A DNA stretch of 64,000 nucleotides, taken from assembly GCA_921293015.1 (NCBI GenBank), contig OV121087.1, positions 5,964,501 through 6,028,500 on the forward strand, in the 5' to 3' direction. A program made the translations under genes and the position numbers. The first letter of the stretch is position 1. Each line of letters begins with the position of its first letter. Positions 25,483 through 40,400 of the stretch are shown piece by piece. This stretch comes from Phorcus lineatus (Eukaryota; Mollusca; Gastropoda; Trochida; Trochidae). A model generated the notes under the pieces. It made no database searches. It was given only the letters and a program-made list of their open reading frames with translations, and was not told where the DNA came from.

Positions 25483-28400
25483 ATGAAAATAAAATGAGTA
25501 GAGCTATTGAAACATAGATAAAGTTCATTGAAATCCTGATAATTAAAGGTTGAATATACCAAAATAACCTGACATGATCACCATTTTCAATACATGTACT
25601 TTATAATGCTGTTGATATAGAAAGACAACAATTCTGTCTCATACTTTAAGTAAGTCTTTGAAGGGCATCTAGAAGTGGAATACATACCTTGATAAGAAAA
25701 ACAATATTTTCAGGATAACAACTTCTTAAGTGTCATTTGACACCTTTTTGAATATGAGGAAAGTTACGAGAGATACATGTTCACATAAAGGCTTTATTTC
25801 ATTAAAAACATTCTAATTATCAGAGCAAAAGCAAATAATTACCATATAATAACATATCAATAACTAAACAAAATGCATTGTTCTCATGTTTTAAACTCTC
25901 GCCAGAAAACAGGTTATCACGTTAATAGTAAGTTTAAATGAGCAATGCTAATGTACTCAACGCCACATTAAAGAAGGAAAATAATCAGATGGGTATCAAT
26001 TTCATTTTTAATGTATATATGCTTAACCAACTCAAATTAAATGTTAGCAGCCAACACCAATTTTCAGCATATCATTACCGCTAACTGGCTATCCATTTCA
26101 AATAAGTTCATTGCATGATACCTATCACTATCTACATGTACTATAATAACAATCTTGCATTGACATTCAAATCCACTTATAATGGAGAGCTTGCTCACAC
26201 GACCATATATGGTTTCACTCCTTTATCGGCTAAATATGGAAATCACAATAATATGTTCTCTCCCGCTTTAGGAAACACTAAATTTAGAAGTTTCACAAAT
26301 TTAGCAACCACTGCAATATAATGAAAGTCTAACCGTACCCATAATGTAAGTAGCCCTATAATGGAGAACTAGCCTTATAATGAGGAAAGAGTGTACACAT
26401 ATTTAGAAACCTCAAGCTCAAAGGACAGCGGATCCCATCAGGTCTATTAAAACTGCAATCATCAGTGATATTTACACAACACAGCCCATATCCCGCCATG
26501 CCATTGTAATTGATTAACTGTGTTGATAAGGCTAGCACTGATGACCTGTGAGTGACAGACCAGCAAGGAGTTAATGAATTAGGGGTTTTTGGCTTTTTTT
26601 TGCAACCCACTAAAAATATATTTATATCCTTTGTTGCTCTGGATTTTGCCACAGATCATTTTAATTTGATCAAAAGAACAATCTATCGTAAAAGCCTTCA
26701 AATCAGTTTTTTTACACAAATATTCTTAATATGTTGCAGATATTCAATGGTGTGACCAGGGTTTCTTGTTACACACAACTACTAACTTTTTACTTGAGTG
26801 TGTACGTTAATTAAAAGATTAATTTGGTCAATCTAGCCTTAGTCTTTATTCTATTATTTTCAGGCAATTTGATGTGTTACATTTATCATATTAATCCACC
26901 AGTGTTCTCTTTGGTGATGTAAAGTAATGCACATCAAAGGGTTTGGATTTTTTAAAAGCTCTTTATAGCAAAAAACAGCTGTCAGCAAATGTTACCAAAC
27001 GACACACGCATCTTTAACCATGTACAATATCATATGTTCAGACAGGCCATGACAATGCACAAGTGGTGCTTGACTCACTCAGACAGGACTGTACGTCCTA
27101 TAAGACTTTCATTTCCACCAAAAAACCTTTCATAGCATTATTTCCTTTGAAGATGACATTTAGCTTACAATAGTGTCTTGTGAGCAGACAGCTCATGGCA
27201 GGAAAAGGGTTAAGATGTCGATGTTTTATCTACACTGCTGACGCTATGATTATAACTGTATATTTAGAATATTATTATTACAATACCATGTTTTTTCAAC
27301 AACTCGATTGATCTCTGTATGTTGACTTTGTACCAAAAACAGTGAAATAAAAAAAAATAAAAAAGGAAAAGGGTTAAGGATCCTTCAACATCTCATCTAA
27401 CACTAAAGCAGCCGATAGCCAGTCTAGTACAACCTATAATGTAGATGTCCATTACTAAAGTCAAGCTGTTGCTATTGAGTCTCTGGACATGAATACTTAC
27501 AAATATGTACAGTGTATACCTATATATAATATTCACAGCCTACAAAAATGGAAAATTTTCACAGGTGTGAAAAGGTGAAAAATCATGCTTTTTGGGAGTT
27601 ATGACTGTACACATTTTTATCAAATTATATCTTGATCATGTATGATAACAAAAATTGGTTCTAGTGACTTATAATTAAATATCTTAATGTAAGATGTAGG
27701 TTTTATGTAACTCTGAAATTAAAGTTATTTCTAATTTTTGTCTTTTTTTCACATATGCATTTTCAAATACTTAAGATACTAGTGAGATCCTTTTTGTATG
27801 GAAGGGTATTATTTCTAAGTACATTATCAGCAGGCTTTAACTAATTGTTCACGTGTTAAAAATTACACACACAGCTTTTCTACAAAGAAAATCAAAGTAT
27901 CTTGTGAGATAGTGAGAAGTTGAAAGTAAATTACTTTCAAAGTCAGACATTTGTTCAGCTAACTAACTCAGAAATACAGATTTGATATCCTCTAACACAT
28001 TATCATTACTTATCACCCTAAATTTCACTGCCTTATCAATGGCATTTAAACTGTATGACACAACATCCACTACAAAATGGTTTCAATACAGTCGTAGTTC
28101 CTCACAAAGTCCTTGAAGAGAAGGAAGAAACACTCTAGTAGTCCATTAAATGGCATAGAAGACAACAATTCATTTCACTTCCTTATAATCCAGAAGCTTA
28201 AATGTATATTGCGAAGATTATTCTCTGGATTTCTTCCTTGATTATCCTATATATTACCCTTCAAATGAATTCTGATTGTCTCAAGAGATATCTCAAACAG
28301 AATTTCATGTGTCAGGAATTTATTGTAAAGGAGTGACAACTTAACGTTTTCTTCTTTTTCCCCAAAAAGAGTCAAGACTGAAAATATGGTTGAAAATAAA

Positions 28401-31400
28401 AATTGGTATCAAATCAATCGTCATTGTTTGTGCTCTCTAAAAAGAGCTTAATGGCCCGGAATAATCAGAATCTGAATTAGCAGTGGCCTGAAGATAAGAT
28501 ACAATCTAATCAGTATAACACTGTACAACATTGTATCTCCCCATCAGCAGTCAGCCAATCAACAACAGCTGATGATGTGCATGTATGGAAGGCAAGCAGG
28601 ACAATAACACAGCTATCATGAGCTAATCCTCTCACTGCAGGACCACTGTCTCACCGTGGTGTGGGAGCTGGAAACTGGATTGACAGAGGCAGAGGCTCGT
28701 GCCATTATGGCAGATCAATAGTGTAACGCTGCAACATTGACTGTATCCCTCACTTACTCACTTAGCTCCCTCAGCATCTGTTTGTCTTCAATCACTTGAA
28801 TCTAACGACATGTCCTAAATCTGCACATGTAGCTCCCGTCTTTTTTGCTTCCTTAAACTGACTGATGATATTACTCCAATGCACCAATAACACAGTTCAT
28901 GGCAGACTACCAACTTAACATACGAGTGTTGGGCATTGACCTTTTGCAGTAGAATTGACTATATAGACTATCCATCGATTGATTAGAAAGTGGTAATGAC
29001 ATTGCTCTTCACTTTGGTGTAATATATGTCAATGTCTAGAGTACTTGATTTATCATTAATATGCATATTTGAGTGAAAAGATAACAGTTGACGAAGTCTT
29101 CATAATTGATAATTGATTGAATAAACATAAACAATGTCAGCAGTATTACACAAGGTCCTGTTCTGGTCGCAGTAGGTTTTTAGTTAATCTTGGCATTCCT
29201 TTTTTAGAAATTGATCTTTTGACGAAAAACCATCTTCAATGCAGCAGCCAGGCAGGCTAAAGGTTAAATGTAAGTGTTGTTGCTTCTTCCCCCTTCAATT
29301 GGACTTGCTGTAATACCAGAGATGCCAACCTTGATTTTGGCCAATTATTATATATTGCAAAAATTAGTATTTTAGGCGCAAAATTAGTACTTTTCAATTT
29401 CCTAGATTTACAGCTAATCCATGATCTACATGTAAACATTTTACTCCCTTAAACTAGAAGTAAGCTTTCATTCTAAAACAGCATGATATTTACACTTGCT
29501 GAAGTTAACAATAACTGCTTTTGTCACATTGTTATGATTTTGATTTTTTAGTAAAATAAGAACAGGAAAGTTTGATTTTCCCTTCAGTTTAATTTTGTCC
29601 TTGTATTTCTTTTATAGTACATTCTTTATACAATCATCAGCGCCGTCATGTGCTACTGAAAAATCACATTTGCACATGTGACAAAATGCATGGTTTTCAT
29701 GGTAGGACTTTTCAATTAGAGGTAACATTTGACTTAAGCTTGAAAGGAATATCAGTGATCGCTGAAAGTCTAATTAAGTTGTTTTGGCTTAGGTTCCATT
29801 ACACGTACAGATCGTCTGCTGTATGTCAAGGCACCATGTTTACCCTTTGCGCAAGCGAGAGAGAACTTCTTTAAACAAGTTTCCATAAAGATACTTAACT
29901 CTATCATCCTGGATTTGATAATCTCTGTTGTGCAAGTGAATATAGTTTATCTATTTATTAAAATGATTGCAGAGCTTGAAAATAAACATTATTCTCATAA
30001 AATATGACTGAAATAAAAAAAATAGTCCCGTACTTAGTTTTGTTTTTTCGAACGAATACGATAAAATTGTATTGGTTGGCATCTCTGTAATACTGACATC
30101 AAACGGGAAAATGTTAAGCATCAATACAGCTCTAATCCTTAGTCTCAGGAGTCATTTATCTATTTGATGAAAGGTTAAACATCATGGAACTCAGCCCAAG
30201 TGTCTCATGTGTCAAGCAATCAAGAACAAAAAGCTTAAACATGTTAGCTAAGTGGGGAAGCAGCTTCTCTGCTAATGTGATGAGAGACATGACAAAGTAA
30301 CTATTTTGACTATTCGGAATATTTCCTGGTAATTGAAGGTAATCAATCCTAAACCTAGCTTTCATAAGCAATCATTAGCAAATGTTGACGCAAGATACTA
30401 ACAATTATCTTAGCATTAAGAAAGCTTAAAAATCTGGGCTTTGATGCAATAATGTAGAGAACTGTCACAGTGCCTTTGTCCCAGTTCGTAGCAAGATTCA
30501 CTTATACTAAGCATACTTTAATCCTCAAATGTGTTCCAAGGCAAATCAAAATTCCATTGTGAGACAAAATAGTTTATACTAGTCAGCAGTCGAATAGCCA
30601 TCCATTATGAAAGAAAACTTGTTGCAAAATACACCCATGAAATTGTTTGCTTGTGTCAGTTCAAACTTTGCCATTCAAACCCTACAGAAGGTACTACATA
30701 ACTTTTTTTTGGACATCATACTTCCTTGTTACTTCATTTACTTTAGAAATGAATGTCAGTTTGTGTGTTTGCAATGGAAAATGAACAATACAAAAGCTAT
30801 ACTCAAACTCTATCGAACCAAGTAAGCTAGCGTTTGAGAGTTTGAATGTAGCTTTGACATTGTTCATTTTCCATTGCCAACATACAAACTGACATTCAAT
30901 TTCCGTACACAGAAATAAAATCCACACTAGGAAAGGACATCAGAGTTATCTGCCTTATTAATAACCATGTCATGGCGGCCGCAACACACAGCAATTTGGT
31001 CGTGTCTGTTTGTCAAAATATGTACTTACAGTTGTTTAAGTAAGGCTGTGATTACGATGACTGTCTTTTCGTCCCTACCTTATCAAGTATGGATACATAG
31101 TGTGTCTTTGGTTTGGTACGTCATGGTACCCTATATTGATAATAATGTGAAATTTATCTTGCGATTGTCAAAATGCATCTCGTTTTGTACATTTCAATTC
31201 AACGGCCAAAAACACCTAAAGTGAAGCTTATTTGAGAATCATGGAAATCTTTAATTAAGGGAATGATTAAATTCAATTTCCTCTTTTCATATCATTGAAT
31301 AAAGGAAGAACAATAGGCCTATAGTGAGTCAGATGTTATGAAACTTTGTTGCTAGATTTGATATCGGGACCCAGAAAGAAGTTCCGGTGAATGTTCACAG

Positions 31401-34400
31401 GTCCTAGTTTGGCTATGAAAGGTTGTATGAATGATTTTTTTAAAGTTCATTAGAAATGAACCTCTGAAATTTAGATCATATGAATGTGCTCTGAACCAAT
31501 CAATGTTCAGGATTATGTGTAAACTTCGAAATGCAACATTACATCGGTTAATCAGACCGCACTTTAATTGATGAACTGACATTGCTTTAAAAAAAAGACA
31601 ATAAAAATAATCGGAAGTACCATATAACCAGTAAAAACTTCACTTAACATTTACTTGTAATATCAATAAACAATTTCACATAAAAGATGATAAATCATAT
31701 TTTCAAATTACAGATTAATCCTTATAGATCTTTCCCAGAACCTTTACTTCATTGATAATGTGCAATACATATGGTTGAAATATTAGCATCAAGTTCTTAT
31801 CCCTGCCGCTTTGTTTTAAGTCATCAACAAAGCAATTCGAGTCAAGACATAAAGATAACCTTTCATTTTTTCCAAACCAGTTGAGAAGTTGCCATTAAAC
31901 CTTGGACCTGAGACATGTAATATGAACTCTAAATCTCCATTTGACATTTAAAACTGTCACTGAGATATAACCTACAAATTTGCATCTAGGAAATGAATAT
32001 CTTGAAAGGCTGAGATCGCTTGGAGATGAACAGCGTTGATATAGTTTTCACTGTGTTACAAAGCAATCATCAAGGCAAGAGTCTATCTGGTAGCTATAAA
32101 TAGACCTGATCAAGCAGTGACAAGGCTGACCAGCATCTACATCAGGCAGATATTGTCAGAGATAATCATGGTACGATTGAAGGTGGCACAAGTCTGTGAG
32201 ACACAACGATTCCCTGACGTGTGATTGGTGGAGAGGGTTTGCCGTTAAGCAGGGCTGGTTGTCACCCAGGCGGTAACATGTTAACACGACAGTCATGCTA
32301 CAGCAAGTTATTGATGTAAGAGATGGATCCACCATACTGGTATGGTTACGCTTGAGGATCCAGCGGCCTACATAGAAGCCACAGAGTTATCAGGAACTCG
32401 GGATCGATATGTCGTTATTGGAAAACTAAATCAATCTAAAACAATTTCCACATCATCGCCAGCCCAAGCTCCTCTGTTATACAGACTGCAGTAACTAAAT
32501 GTTACAGGGGTATTTTCAGTATGAATTTGACTTCATACGACCCTAAAGTTATTGGACATCCATATATTAAATCAAATAATTGACAGGATAGGAATATTTT
32601 CCAATACATTGAATATATTCTCTATGCGTACAATATAATGCCAGAGGCCTTCATACGTTATTCATAAATCTTTGGATTATATGTATGAAAGCCAGAAAAA
32701 AGTGAATATCTATCAGTTACAAATGTAGCTCTTTATGGTGCTGTATCAAGTTTGGAGTTTAATTGTATGACAACTATTTGATAAATTAATGTGATTTTCA
32801 ACATTCAACATTTGAAGATTTTATCATTATCAGTGAACATTATTTGAATAATAAACATAGTCAAAGTGAGTTCAAAGAGTATTTCAGTATATGAAGGCAA
32901 GGAAATGCTATTGTGCCTATGTAAACACAAATAGTGGTGAAGAGTGCAAACTTTGGCTGCCATCAGTAAATCATGGGTGACAGTGCACTATATTCCATGT
33001 AGCACTGCAACCGAACCTTCTCACTTGTAGAGCTGCTCTCTACAATAGACAAAATTTGAGAGGCCCTAACCTCTTGATCCAAAGTGAGAGCTTCCGGCAA
33101 ATGAGAATACACAATACTAGAGATTATCCCTTCAATAAAAACCTCAAAATAAGTTGGGCAAAGAAAGCTACAATCACCTCAGGGTGTTAAATAATGAAAG
33201 CCTTGCACCTCCAAAATACCATGTCCAACGATAACCTAAAACCTCATTAATGCCCAGGCTTCTTATCCCGCCCTTGGCAGTTTGATGGTTAACTCAGATC
33301 TCTGTACTTGAACCAAGGGCATGTATTCTTGAACATTTAATAAACCAATGGGTTTTACGAGATTAAGAAGGTTGTAAAGATGGTATTTCATGAACAGTTG
33401 ATAAAGTCTTAATTCTTTCTATGCTACTGGTGTTTCAACAATGTAAACCAAAAGGATTACTTGGTAAAATCTATTCTCATGTTCCATCACACATAATTAG
33501 CAATATACAGCTTTGATTTCAAAACTATCAATTATAAGTGACAGTGACAGAAACATTTTTTCTCTGTAGCTTAAATGATTCTAATTTGTTTAACTTAGGT
33601 TATGCTGGTAACACATAGCTATTATTTCAAAGAAATAACCATTGCTTAAAGGCAAAAGCAAAAAAATTGATAGTTTCCTCCAGTAATTTGAGGGGAAATT
33701 TCCATACCTAATATCTCATCTTCCACAGGCCATGGGTCAACTGAGAATGTTATTCTGCAGAATCGTGCCTGTGTTCACGAACCTGGATCTCTCTCCTCTG
33801 AACAATCACACCCTCACAATCAATTCTTACTTGTATTAACACATGGGGCAAGATTGATTACAATGTAAAGATAACTTGGGAGAATAAAGCCCAGGATCGA
33901 CACAGCTTTCCAAAAACACTAAACCAGTTTGGTAAAATCTTTAGTGTAATATGAGATTGGTGGCAGGACGCGACACATATCTGCTTGGATAGAGACCTCA
34001 AACTGATGCCAATTACAATTGATGGTGTATACAAACACACTCTCCATTGTATAAACATTATATAGATCAGCCAGTAGCCAATAAAATGAACAAATGGATA
34101 AGGTAGAAAAACAGATTTATCAAACATAAAGGGAACAGGAGAAATAGTCTTTCACATGTGTAATTTGTTCTCATCTGGGAGAGCAAATAGGAAATTCAAT
34201 GTCCAGAATCTTTATTTATCTACAGACTTGAACCCCAGTGGTGATGGTATGACTTTTCCACAGGCTATGATTTGTACCCATATACAGAGCCAAATGTGGA
34301 CCTGGCCACACAAAGTATTAAATATAGTTCTCTAAACTATTGCTGCCTCAGCAAGTTTGTGATACTCATTTCACGTGGCAAGATGCATTCAAGTCTGTCT

Positions 34401-37400
34401 AATGAACATTCTTTTCATCCAAAATTAATTCAAATTGTTCAGTTTTGTTTCAGGCCGTTTGATCATTAGAACAAAAAACTAAACTCATTCAATTAGTAAT
34501 CCCATTGATTAATATTTTTTTTACAATTTATGTAAATCCTGAGATACAAAAGGTCAATTTCAGTGGGCAAATTGGCAAAACATTAACGTTTCATTCAAAT
34601 ATTTTCAAATAGATCTTGTTAAAAACATTTTCATGAAACCGCTCTTTTGTATTTCTCTTTTATTTTAACAAAATATGTCCTACTTTACATTCCAATAATA
34701 AATAGACATTTTGCTTCAAAGAAATGGTCATACAGACAGGAAAGACAATAAAAAGTGAAAAAATTTTATGTTTTGCATTCAACTTTCTAGAAAATGAACA
34801 ATTAATATAAAGCAGGTCAACTTGAGTGGGCATATGTACTGAAACATTGACGTTTCATTCACACTTTTTCCAAGAGAACCAATTCAGAGCCTTTTCATGT
34901 GCTTTTGACAAAGAAACAGCAGTTTCCTTAATCCTTGTAATTCTTCCTCATCTGCCAACACAATGTTGGAGTACAATACACAATACAAATGTAAGTGTTG
35001 CTTGGTAAACCCTGTGTTCTAAATAGTTACATTAAACGAAAATAACTGTCAAATAATTAACAAAGCAGTATTGCTAATCAGGTTCCTGGAGAAATTTTCC
35101 CACCAATTTAGCTTGGTGTGCTTACATTTGGACACTTTTCCTGCAAAAGGTCTCATCTATTTACTATTGGCAAAATGAAACTTTCAGCTGGTAATCAAGA
35201 TATGAAACCATTTCTTAGATGATTGGAATTCCAGAAAAATTATATAAGTACTTCTAAAAATAAACTGAATGATTATCATGATATCATGTCAATTGGTCTA
35301 ACCATACACAATCAGTTTCTTTCGAAACATTACAATTATTGACAATGTAGAAACTGTGATAGCAATAAAGTAATGAGTTTGCTATTTTTGGCATCAAAGA
35401 ATAGCATTTGACCTCTATTGAAATGATATAAATTATCTATGTTCATGAACATGTTTAGTTTTTCTGATGCTTATTATCTCATGTGTAAAATATCCTTAAT
35501 AGAAAGAAAATTCAAAACAAACAGGAAAGCTATCACAGCAATATTTTACTCATGGATTGTCATTTGCTCCCACCTACCATGTAACACACAATAAGTCTCC
35601 CACCTACTAGCTATTACACAATATGACCAAGGCGGCCCTTGGCTATGAGAGTGTTAACTAACATTGAGAAATACTGAAATCAATATCATCCCTCATTGAT
35701 TCTTCACACAAACAACAGAGATGAAGAACAAGATTCCCTTTGAGAGCAGGTGCTTGAGTGTTAGATGTCAACCTGGTTATGTTTTAATCCATCAGGTAAT
35801 AAGTAAAGATTTATATCTTAACACATCATGTGTATCTTTTCAATACACAAAATACAAAAACTTCCCTTGCGAGTGACATAATGGTGTTTGATGTCAATGC
35901 AGTATTTATTTTCATATTTTTTTGTGGTAAGGGGTTAATATTGATATACAAACACGTCTCTTTATATTCATTACAATAAACACATCACAAGAACTTTCCT
36001 TGTGTGCGATCTGAAGGTGTTTGATGTCAATGTTGTATTTACTTCGGGTAATAGGTTAAAATGGATATTTAAACACAGGTAAAGGTATTTTTTTGCATTT
36101 TTAAAAAAGACAAACAAGAAGAACTTCCCTTGCAAGGGATGTGTAGGTGATTGATGTCAATGCTATATTTACTTCACTCAAACAGGGAAACTAGTCTGCA
36201 CCTATTAATTTCCTTCTTTACTATTCATCTCTAGTCTCGCCACCTACACCTAACCTTAAGTGTTTGAGAGAGATAAAAGGAGATTTGTCCTATTTGATGT
36301 GAAGCTTGACCTGGACGGGAAATACACACTCCTGGAGACACTCACTGACCCTTGACCTCACCTTGTACAATAGTCCAACGATTCGTCGTGGAAATGAAAA
36401 TTTCTCCGCGAAACATAAAATGTGAAGGGAAAAAAAATCATACTAACATACAAAAACCTCTTGACCTAAAATCAAGCGATTTACTTTCATTTGACTCTTA
36501 TCTAGTTTAAGGGTCTGAATGACAGATTATTAATACTCAAGTCCATTTGGGTACTACGATTACGTCCGATATTGCAGTTTTCATTCTTTTCATTGGAGAG
36601 TGTTATTCCTTATCTCATGTTGATACAGAGGAAATGATTCATTTTCATTTTTGTCTATCTCACCTCAAATTTGGCAAGTAAGAATATGCTTATGACAGCC
36701 CTTACTTATGTAAAGACACTTCAATCAGTATAAGTGGGTAACTTCCACAAAGGTTAACATCTAGATTTGGAGAAAGAGTATTTTCAAAATTGGACCAAAA
36801 CATACCCTTTTTGACAAGATGATATTTGACAATATGCAAAACAAACAGCCTGTTGGTGGATTGGTTATGCTCCACATTAACAAATTCATTCATCAATGGG
36901 AAATACATGAATGTTTATTTCAGATGACTTTTTGGGTTACAAATTGAAAGTGTATGCAGGTATTAAATTGGAGAAATCATGTTTCAACAAAAACAAGTAA
37001 AACTGAAATGCAAATAGTAGAATTTCTCAATTTTTCTGGGTCAAAGTTTCACATTCACTTTGATAAGGCAGCCTCATTATTATAAGGATCTAATTCATGT
37101 ACCTTCATTTTTAAGAAAATAGGATAACATGATTTTGGCAGTCAGCAATTTATTAGCATCACAACAATATCAGCAACACAAATAATTTGTTTGCAAATAC
37201 ATGGTTTTATTGGTTTATATCCAGGAAATTTAGTTCAATGAAGGGAAGAAATTCTATCGTCACATTTCATGACAAAGGAGGAAACGAAATATTTCCTGTA
37301 TTGGTCAAAGACCAGGCGGAAATGGAAGCCAAATATTGAAAGAGCTGGCAATAATTTAAATCAGTTTTGATATGACAAATCATTAAGTGGAGGGTGAGGA

Positions 37401-40400
37401 GGAAACTGAAAGTGCCGACTGAACCGACCTTTGACTTCCTGGGAAGTTAAAAACCAGCTAAATTACTTCACCAGTTAAATAATTTTCTACTAAAGATCAG
37501 CGAGACAGTTCCAATAACCGTAACAATGTTTCACAGCAACAGTAGAAAAGGAGTTCAAATAGGTTAAGATACATAACATTAGCAACTACTGTCAATGTGG
37601 TGAACAACAGGTATTTATCTTAGTGCCAAGTGCAGTATATTAAGCCATTATTTAGGGGTTCAAAAGTCTTCTTGTGTCATTAAGTTATTGACTTACAGAA
37701 GTGTACTTTAGTCAAAGAGCTTTGTCTGTAAAGCCAGCCAAAGAGTATAGTTGATTGATTTTCAAAAGTAGGCAAGTCATTGACTGTGTGATTATTTAGT
37801 GCACGTCAAAGGTTAAATTAGATATATGAGTCAATGACCTCAGACCTACATATTTTTTTAACCCTTGATATAATGGTTAAAACAAATCCTCAGCAAATTC
37901 TTTAATGAAATAAATAAATAAATCTTTTTAAAGATTCTGCTCTTGCTTGCAATAAAAACATTACCACACAGAAAAATACATAACTTGTCAAGATCCAAAC
38001 TGCTGATATTTGATCTCAGAAATCAATTGCCCAAGACCAAAACAGTTGATTACTGTATATATTAGAGATAAGTAGTGAAACAATAAAATTACATGTTGGT
38101 AATAAAGTGCTCGTAACTGTCATCATAAAGCAGCTCTTATTACACGTCCAGCTATGAGATACATCATTGTTCCACTCCCCTACATCTACCAAGGATCAGA
38201 GGCCTGTCCACTAAAAGCTACAACCCTACTGGACAAGGATGTCCCTGCTTGCATCAATATCTCCCCACACAGTCAGTAGATTACCACTACTAAGGAAAAC
38301 ACTGGGAGCTAAATCTTTATATCACCCTCTAGCAACAATATCCGCTGGTGAGTGTTACAGTATTTGGCCACCATACTAGCTGTAACCTTTCCTCTGTCAG
38401 GCAACCTATCCTTGAAATACACAGCAAACAGTGGATAGACTATTTTTAACTTTATGGGTTTGACGACATGTACTGAATAACAATACATTTAATACCACCA
38501 GTGCAGTGAGAGAACAGCTCTTTAGACATCATCGTCAATGTGTATTAGCAGTAACAGGTTATATAAATGGTTGTCATGTGGTTGGATTGCCTGTTTATGT
38601 TTATTCGCTTTGTGAACCTCATTTATTATAACCATATAAGTCAGTTAATCAATGTCAGATATGTTAAAACTTTCTGGCAATGTAGTATGTGTATGCTGTT
38701 CTCGACACACACCTGACAAAATGAACGTAACATTTGTTGTATTGACAGATACTCAGCAAGTCATGGAATCCTTTATTTAGATTAAATTTTTCAAAATTGT
38801 ATTTCTACTTCAGCCATCTGCAAGTGCCTTATGAGCTTTTTTCATAAACGTTTACAATATAAATAACATTTATCAAGGTCACCCCATGAAGTATGAAAAG
38901 AGATATTTTATCACTGAGAAAACACTTACAATTCAAACATAAGCTGTTGCCATGCAAACCAAAATGACTTTTTCTTATTAAAAGGGAAAGAAAATTATAA
39001 GATAAAATCTAGGAATTTGAGTAACTGCCTTAAACAGAATGAACCATAAGCTATTAGATAATTTGCATATTGATATTTGCTGAGCATGAATATATATATA
39101 CTTTTACAGTTCATCAAATGAAACAGTTATAATTTGGATGACATGTCAGGCTAAACTCACTGGTGAATCTCAACCAAATCAAATTAAATTTTATTCATAT
39201 TTCAAAAGTTAACTCTGAATCCTGACATCTGCTAATATAAACTGAAGATCAACTTCTAATTGCCTTTCAAAGAAGTAGGTATTTTTTATATCAACAGTTC
39301 TGAGCCTTTAATTCTGGTAACAGTAATTTTGAAACGATTAAAGACATTTAAAATTAAAATTAGTGCGCCCACCCATTTCATCAATCATGTCCCTTAGTTA
39401 ATAAATTTGAAGTTAAACATTTCAGATTTAGTTTGGTGTTATACAAATCTTTTACTTTTGTGGGCGAGTCCTTTGCAAAAGTCCAAACCAATTCTCATTC
39501 AGTCAAATTATATAACCACTGTAGTCTAAACAGCTGTAACCGATTTGCTACTGGCAAAATCGTCTAGTTATTCTTATTTTGGTGTAACATTACTAACAGT
39601 TACAAGCAGCTAATCACTGAACAATAAGTCTCTCACAAACTCTAACTTTTGTCTTAAAAGTGTTATTTCTCAACTAGATTTGAGTGGAAGCAATCAGCTT
39701 TCTCATGTCAGGTTAAAGGAACACTGTCATATGACAGAGGCCACTTTGTAACCAAGCTGAGAGAATGCTTGTTCTAATCAAGTACAAAACGTGACACACT
39801 TTGACCAAAGCTTGTTCTGTGCCCACAGTATGATATTAAAGAATATAGAGAGCTCTCGGACACAAACACTATGCGTCTTGCATGCTAAAAATATCACTAG
39901 TAACCACATGACACAAACTCATCCATTTTTCTTGGCCTAAAAGCAATAGATATGGCCGTTGGCTACCAAGTCACTGACTGTTTCCATCACTGGCAACCAT
40001 TCCTGAAGTTAACATAATAGTTTGATCAGAGCAGATCATGGTTCAACTCCTACAAATTTCAAATCCAAGCTCAAACTGTCCATCATTTTCTATTATTGAA
40101 AATATCACATTTGCCAAAAGATGAATTACAAAGCATTATGTTAATTATTATGAATACTCATAAAAGTGTCAACACCCAAAAGCAACCATGTAAAGAAGAA
40201 AGATTCAAAGACAAAGATATCCTAATTTATTCAAAATTGGAATAATGGTCCTCGCTACTCTTGCTACAACCATGTTACTATAGGAGATAAAGGTGGATGG
40301 AACTTGTCAGTCCAGTTGCTATCAGCTTATCTATTACTACAGGTTGGACCTGTATATCTATATATAAATATGTGTACTTATGTATATAGGCCTATACAGA

